In this document: piece after piece, positions 60,346 to 64,000 of the stretch
Numbering within the stretch: position 1 is the first letter of the stretch
Layout of the letters: each line of letters starts with the position of its first letter
NCBI RefSeq assembly: GCF_009870125.1
Contig: NC_046679.1
Location: 20,708,001 to 20,772,000 of the forward strand
DNA: 64,000 nt
Reading direction: 5' to 3'
Origin: Drosophila pseudoobscura
Taxonomy: Eukaryota > Arthropoda > Insecta > Diptera > Drosophilidae
Notes under the pieces: model-generated
What the model was told of the DNA's origin: nothing
The model's input: only the letters and a program-made list of their open reading frames with translations
Databases searched by the model: none
Made by a program: the position numbers and the translations under genes

Positions 60346-63300
60346 CCACATTGTTGCTTATTTCTGCTTAAAACTTAATGACACTTTTAGTTAATTATCG
60401 CGGTGGATTTGCAAAATTAAGCGATTTGGGTATAATTACAAGGGATTATGTGGCCGGGCCTGGACATTCTTTTTCCAGCTGCTGTCTGTCTTGGGGATAA
60501 TGCAAACAGATCTAGGGATGTACTTTGTTGACAAGAAAATATTGGTTATAAAAGGGAATAAAATGTGTTTTAGAATGTCCAATAGAAAAAAGGTCTTCTT
60601 GAAGGATTTTAATATATTCCTTAAAATATCAACATCTATTAAAGATCGCCTATCGAAATATTCGTCTTATATCGTTCTGCCATCTCAAGATTCTTTTTCT
60701 TGCCTAAATGTATTCACCAATTTTGGTTTTCAAACAATCTTAAATTCATTTAAAAACTTGCGTTCGGCGTGGAAAAATGCCTCTAAATATTTTAGCACAC
60801 CTTTGGCCTTTAACCTTCTTTTTATTCATCTTCTTTTTCTTCTTATTTGTTAGCCAAAAGTGCAGCAGGGCCAACTTGAGCAAATATTTTGTGCGTTAAG
60901 CTTAACGCAAAAGCCCCAACCCTCCGTTCTTCCTCCCTAAAATAAAAACACACGAAACCACAGGAAAAACTTTTTAGACAACAATTTCGCAAACTTTTCA
61001 CAAGTGCTGCAAGTACAGTGGAGTGTGGCATGAGTGCTGGGGCACGGAGCGGGGGGCCAGCAACACCAGAAAATGCCAAATGTCGATGTGGATGTGGTTT
61101 GAAGATGCAGCAAGGAAGAGAAATGCAGCTAAGGATGTGGCTGCGGCTGCGTCTGCGGCGACGGCTGAGGATGCGAATACAGAAGCAGAACCAGAACCAG
61201 AAGCTGCGGCAACTTGTTCTCTTGCCCACTTAGACACCGAAACGAGTTAAAATTTATAGGTATTTCGGCTAAAATCTCGCCGTGTATAAACCACTTAGGC
61301 TGCGCCACAAAAACCCGAAAGAAGCAGGGGGCGCGGCCCATGTCTCTTGGATACCTTGAAGCTGGCAGCACTTTTGCTTTGCCGCTGCACTTCGAGAGCA
61401 TAAATCAGCCATGAAGAGCAGCCAAGTGCCTGCCTGCCCACCGTGTGTGTGTGTGCGCGAGTCCAGGATCAGGTCCATGTTTGTGCCGCTCGGCAGGTGG
61501 TAAAAACCAGAAAGATGCTATTCTTCGTTTACCCTGTACTAGAATTTCAACGATTTATCTGCCATTTGATTAAAATATAACTTATTTCCCATGAAAAAAG
61601 AGCATTCAGAGGATTTTGTATAGATCAGCTACTAAATCATTGATAAGCCAAACATCTCCCATCAGATAAACCTACCCCTTAATACGGCTACAACTATATC
61701 CCTCTCCATCCTTTGCATACTTTTTGTTTTCAGCAAAAACTTTTCTTATATTTCATTGTATTTTTCGCACAACATTGCCTTTTAAGCGCTTCGCAGTTTG
61801 TGATATTGAGGGAAAATCGCAAATAAAACAATCATAAAACAAACAAAGCTTTGAGAACCTAAGAGCCCTACAGCCCCTCCCTCATAGGCTTCAAGTCTTA
61901 AAAATAGAAAGAAAAATTGCCTTTAATTTCTGGGGTCATCCACGTGGAGTGGTCTGGCTCGCCTTTTTGACCACACAAGGGGCGTTATGTAAAAAAAAAA
62001 AACTTCCAACTTCAAGAACTGCATTGAATTGGTGGGTGGGGAAAGGGAGGGTATGGTGCAGCAGTTGGGGGCAATATCAGAGACGTGGTGCAAGTATTTG
62101 TAAGTGGATACCAGATCCAGCATGAGGTTGCATTTGCATACAAAAAGCTTTTACTGTTCATCTGTTGTTGTCATTTCTTTATGGCACTTTGGTCCCAATG
62201 AAAGGATACAGCACACACAGATACATACCCTTCCATGTATGCGTGTGTGTGTGTGTATCTGTGAGTTGACAGGATATTTAATAGTTACCTGCTGTCCAGG
62301 CATTTGTCTTTTGTAATAAAATACATATACACAAGACACCGAAGAAAAAATGACAGAAATCTTGTATGAAACGGGATATCTTTATGGGCTATCCTGATAT
62401 TTTTTTATTGCATAAGCAAGAAAATAGCAATCATATCGAAGAGACATCAATCAATAACATTGTGTGTTGTTCTGGGAATTTTTGAAAGACACATTTTTTA
62501 GACCATACTTGTTAGGCAAAAGAATTTGTGAATGTCAAAGGGAAAACGCTATATATATCTTTAGAAATATATATCTTCCAAGAACTACCTCCCTAGTGCT
62601 AGTAAATCCTCGACATCAAACATATTTCCATACTCCCGAGAAGTGCACATCGAAATTCATGCCGAAATCAGTGGAACGTAAACCAAACCCCCTTAGCCAT
62701 TTACAGCTTAACCTGAACCTGAGGTCAAAGAGAGCCATCGCTGCGATGCTGCCACGTTGTCCAGGTGGCAGCCGGAGATGCCATAATCCGAGGCGAAATG
62801 GATGCCGGTTGCGCAGAGTGTGTGCGTGTCGCATCTGTGTTTGTCCAGCAACCACCCAGCCCAGGACCGAGCTGCTGCCCGGCAGGCAGGCCTGAAGGCT
62901 AAGGTATAAATCCATATATCTGTAATGGCATATTTGCTTGGCGTATCTCAGAGTCGACCTCCGCCGCACACCCATACACCTGACGACATCTGAGACTTGC
63001 ATTAAATGGTGCCACAATCTGCTCCCCGCTGCTGGAAAGGGTGGAGGCAGTGGGGGGGCTCTCCAGGGCACTGTTTGCCTATTTGGCGGCATTTATGGGT
63101 TGTACGTATCATTGATTGGTTATCAATGCAGGCAGCGGTATATGAATTATTCACACTATTCAGCAAAGCAACGGAAAATGTTATGCAAATGAGACCAGGG
63201 AACGGAAGAATCTATTGAACTGATGAATATTTTCATTTCACAGAGAGACTTTCGTAGCGGTTTCTTAACAGACTTTCTTTCCTGAATAATAATCTGTTAG

Positions 63301-64000
63301 CCGGATATCTATTGGCTTATCCTTAAGCCGGAAATTATGCCTTGGCCTGCAATTTTCATTTTGTCGCTTATGTTGTCGAGTGTCGTGTTTGGGGGTTCTA
63401 AAACCCAAACCCCAAACCATCTCTTCCTCTCTTTGGCTCTCGAGGGATCTGCCTGGACAACTTCGTTAGCAGCTGCGACAGATTCCTTTGAGCTTTCAGC
63501 TTTCTTTACTCAATGGACATCCGGTGATGTTTTAATAATTTAATTTTTTTCCATTTTGCTTTGCCTTTTTGTTTTACTTTTTCTGGTTATTTTTGCCTTT
63601 TTGGTTGCACGCAGCTCTGAGAAGACTTCATCGTCCATCGGGTGGGACGTCCATTGGGAACAGCTGAGGCTGAGGCCATAGGCGGACGGACTGGTTCCTG
63701 GTTCTTCTGTTGCTGCTGGTGCTGCTGCTTCTGCTTCTGACCAAAAGCATTGAAATTCAGCGAAGCAGAAACTTGGCAAACAAAACCGGATGCGTGGCGG
63801 CAGTGGCGGGGTGCAGTAGGGAGTGGGGAGTGGGGAGTGTGGAGTTTGGGGGGGAGGATCTGTGGGAGAAGACGTCTTCAAGTTTAAGTTGCCCGGAAAT
63901 TGTCTGTTGTAGCGATATCCTGCAGCGTTTTTATATTCGCGTTATGAACTTGTGTCTGTCTCTGTGTCTCCTGCCACTCGCTCTCCTTCTCCCTCTGGTG

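Larger units (their letters stand above)
52874..64000. other. Right-hand 11-kb gene desert to the window edge
   Basis: I see no supportable exon. Frames such as 60491-60853 and 62464-62895 lack a good start, homology or codon-like composition. The region holds microsatellites (57349-57376, 58691-58757, 58990-59016), a CCCCGTG heptamer array (about 60319-60345), GA runs (about 59242-59262) and G-rich patches (53227-53260, 63800-63860). It may be intergenic or part of a large intron continuing beyond 64000. Confidence 0.5.

Noticed and set aside
60491-60853. 120-codon AT-rich frame with a hydrophobic C terminus
   Set aside because: It opens from a non-ATG codon. The composition is Phe/Lys/Ile/Ser-rich, as expected of AT-rich non-coding DNA, and no family is recognised. 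A lineage-specific small gene cannot be excluded, but nothing supports it.
62464-62895. 143-codon frame near the right end
   Set aside because: It starts from a non-ATG codon, shifts abruptly from AT-rich to Cys/Arg-rich composition and has no domain. It is judged spurious.
1-64000. CRISPR arrays, tRNA or rRNA genes, and known Hox-cluster microRNAs
   Set aside because: No regularly spaced identical repeats, no tRNA cloverleaf or rRNA stretch, and no seed I recognise from miR-10, miR-993 or iab microRNAs was seen. The genome is clearly that of an insect.

Overview
The window is arthropod nuclear DNA, clearly from a Drosophila. It has interrupted genes with GT-AG introns, AATAAA-type 3' ends, DRE and M1BP-type core promoter motifs, and a gene order built around the Hox gene labial and its neighbours outside the Antennapedia complex. 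An apparently intact neuroparsin gene argues against the melanogaster subgroup, where that hormone is reported lost. An obscura-group or more distant species fits, but I cannot fix the species from sequence alone.

Layout. 1-3.0 kb is labial 5' flank with no gene seen. 3.0-18.5 kb is labial (+), three coding exons with a 13.2-kb first intron that is probably regulatory DNA. 20.2-23.0 kb is a compact housekeeping cluster: the O6-alkylguanine-DNA alkyltransferase agt (+), the signal peptidase catalytic subunit twr (-), and a membrane-anchored peptidyl-tRNA hydrolase 2 (+). 23.7-32.8 kb is Taf1 (-), 16 coding exons reconstructed here, about 2,205 residues. 33.4-33.7 kb holds a Helitron remnant. 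33.8-37.6 kb holds two paralogous Cid1/GLD-2-like nucleotidyltransferase genes (-) with a neuroparsin gene (-) between them. 38.0-39.4 kb is argininosuccinate synthase (+). 39.4-49.7 kb is a gene desert. 49.7-52.9 kb holds two head-to-head calaxin-like EF-hand paralogs (- and +). 52.9-64 kb is a second desert of simple repeats and unique non-coding DNA.

How the genes relate. There is no operon-like organisation. labial is a patterning transcription factor, and its large intron and flank fit developmental regulation. agt, twr, Pth2, Taf1 and Ass are basal-function genes with DRE, Motif 1 or Motif 6-like promoter elements and tightly packed, partly convergent 3' ends. The two nucleotidyltransferases and the two EF-hand genes are local duplicates; the EF-hand family suggests sperm flagellar function. 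Neuroparsin is a secreted neurohormone precursor.

Most noteworthy: the neuroparsin gene; the mosaic (probably gene-converted) nucleotidyltransferase pair around it; tandem peptide repeats and two AT-hook exons in Taf1; a Helitron 3' terminus beside a fragment of its own coding region; a long inverted repeat inside labial intron 1; and complementary EF-hand decay in the calaxin-like pair. I found no clearly undescribed multi-gene system.
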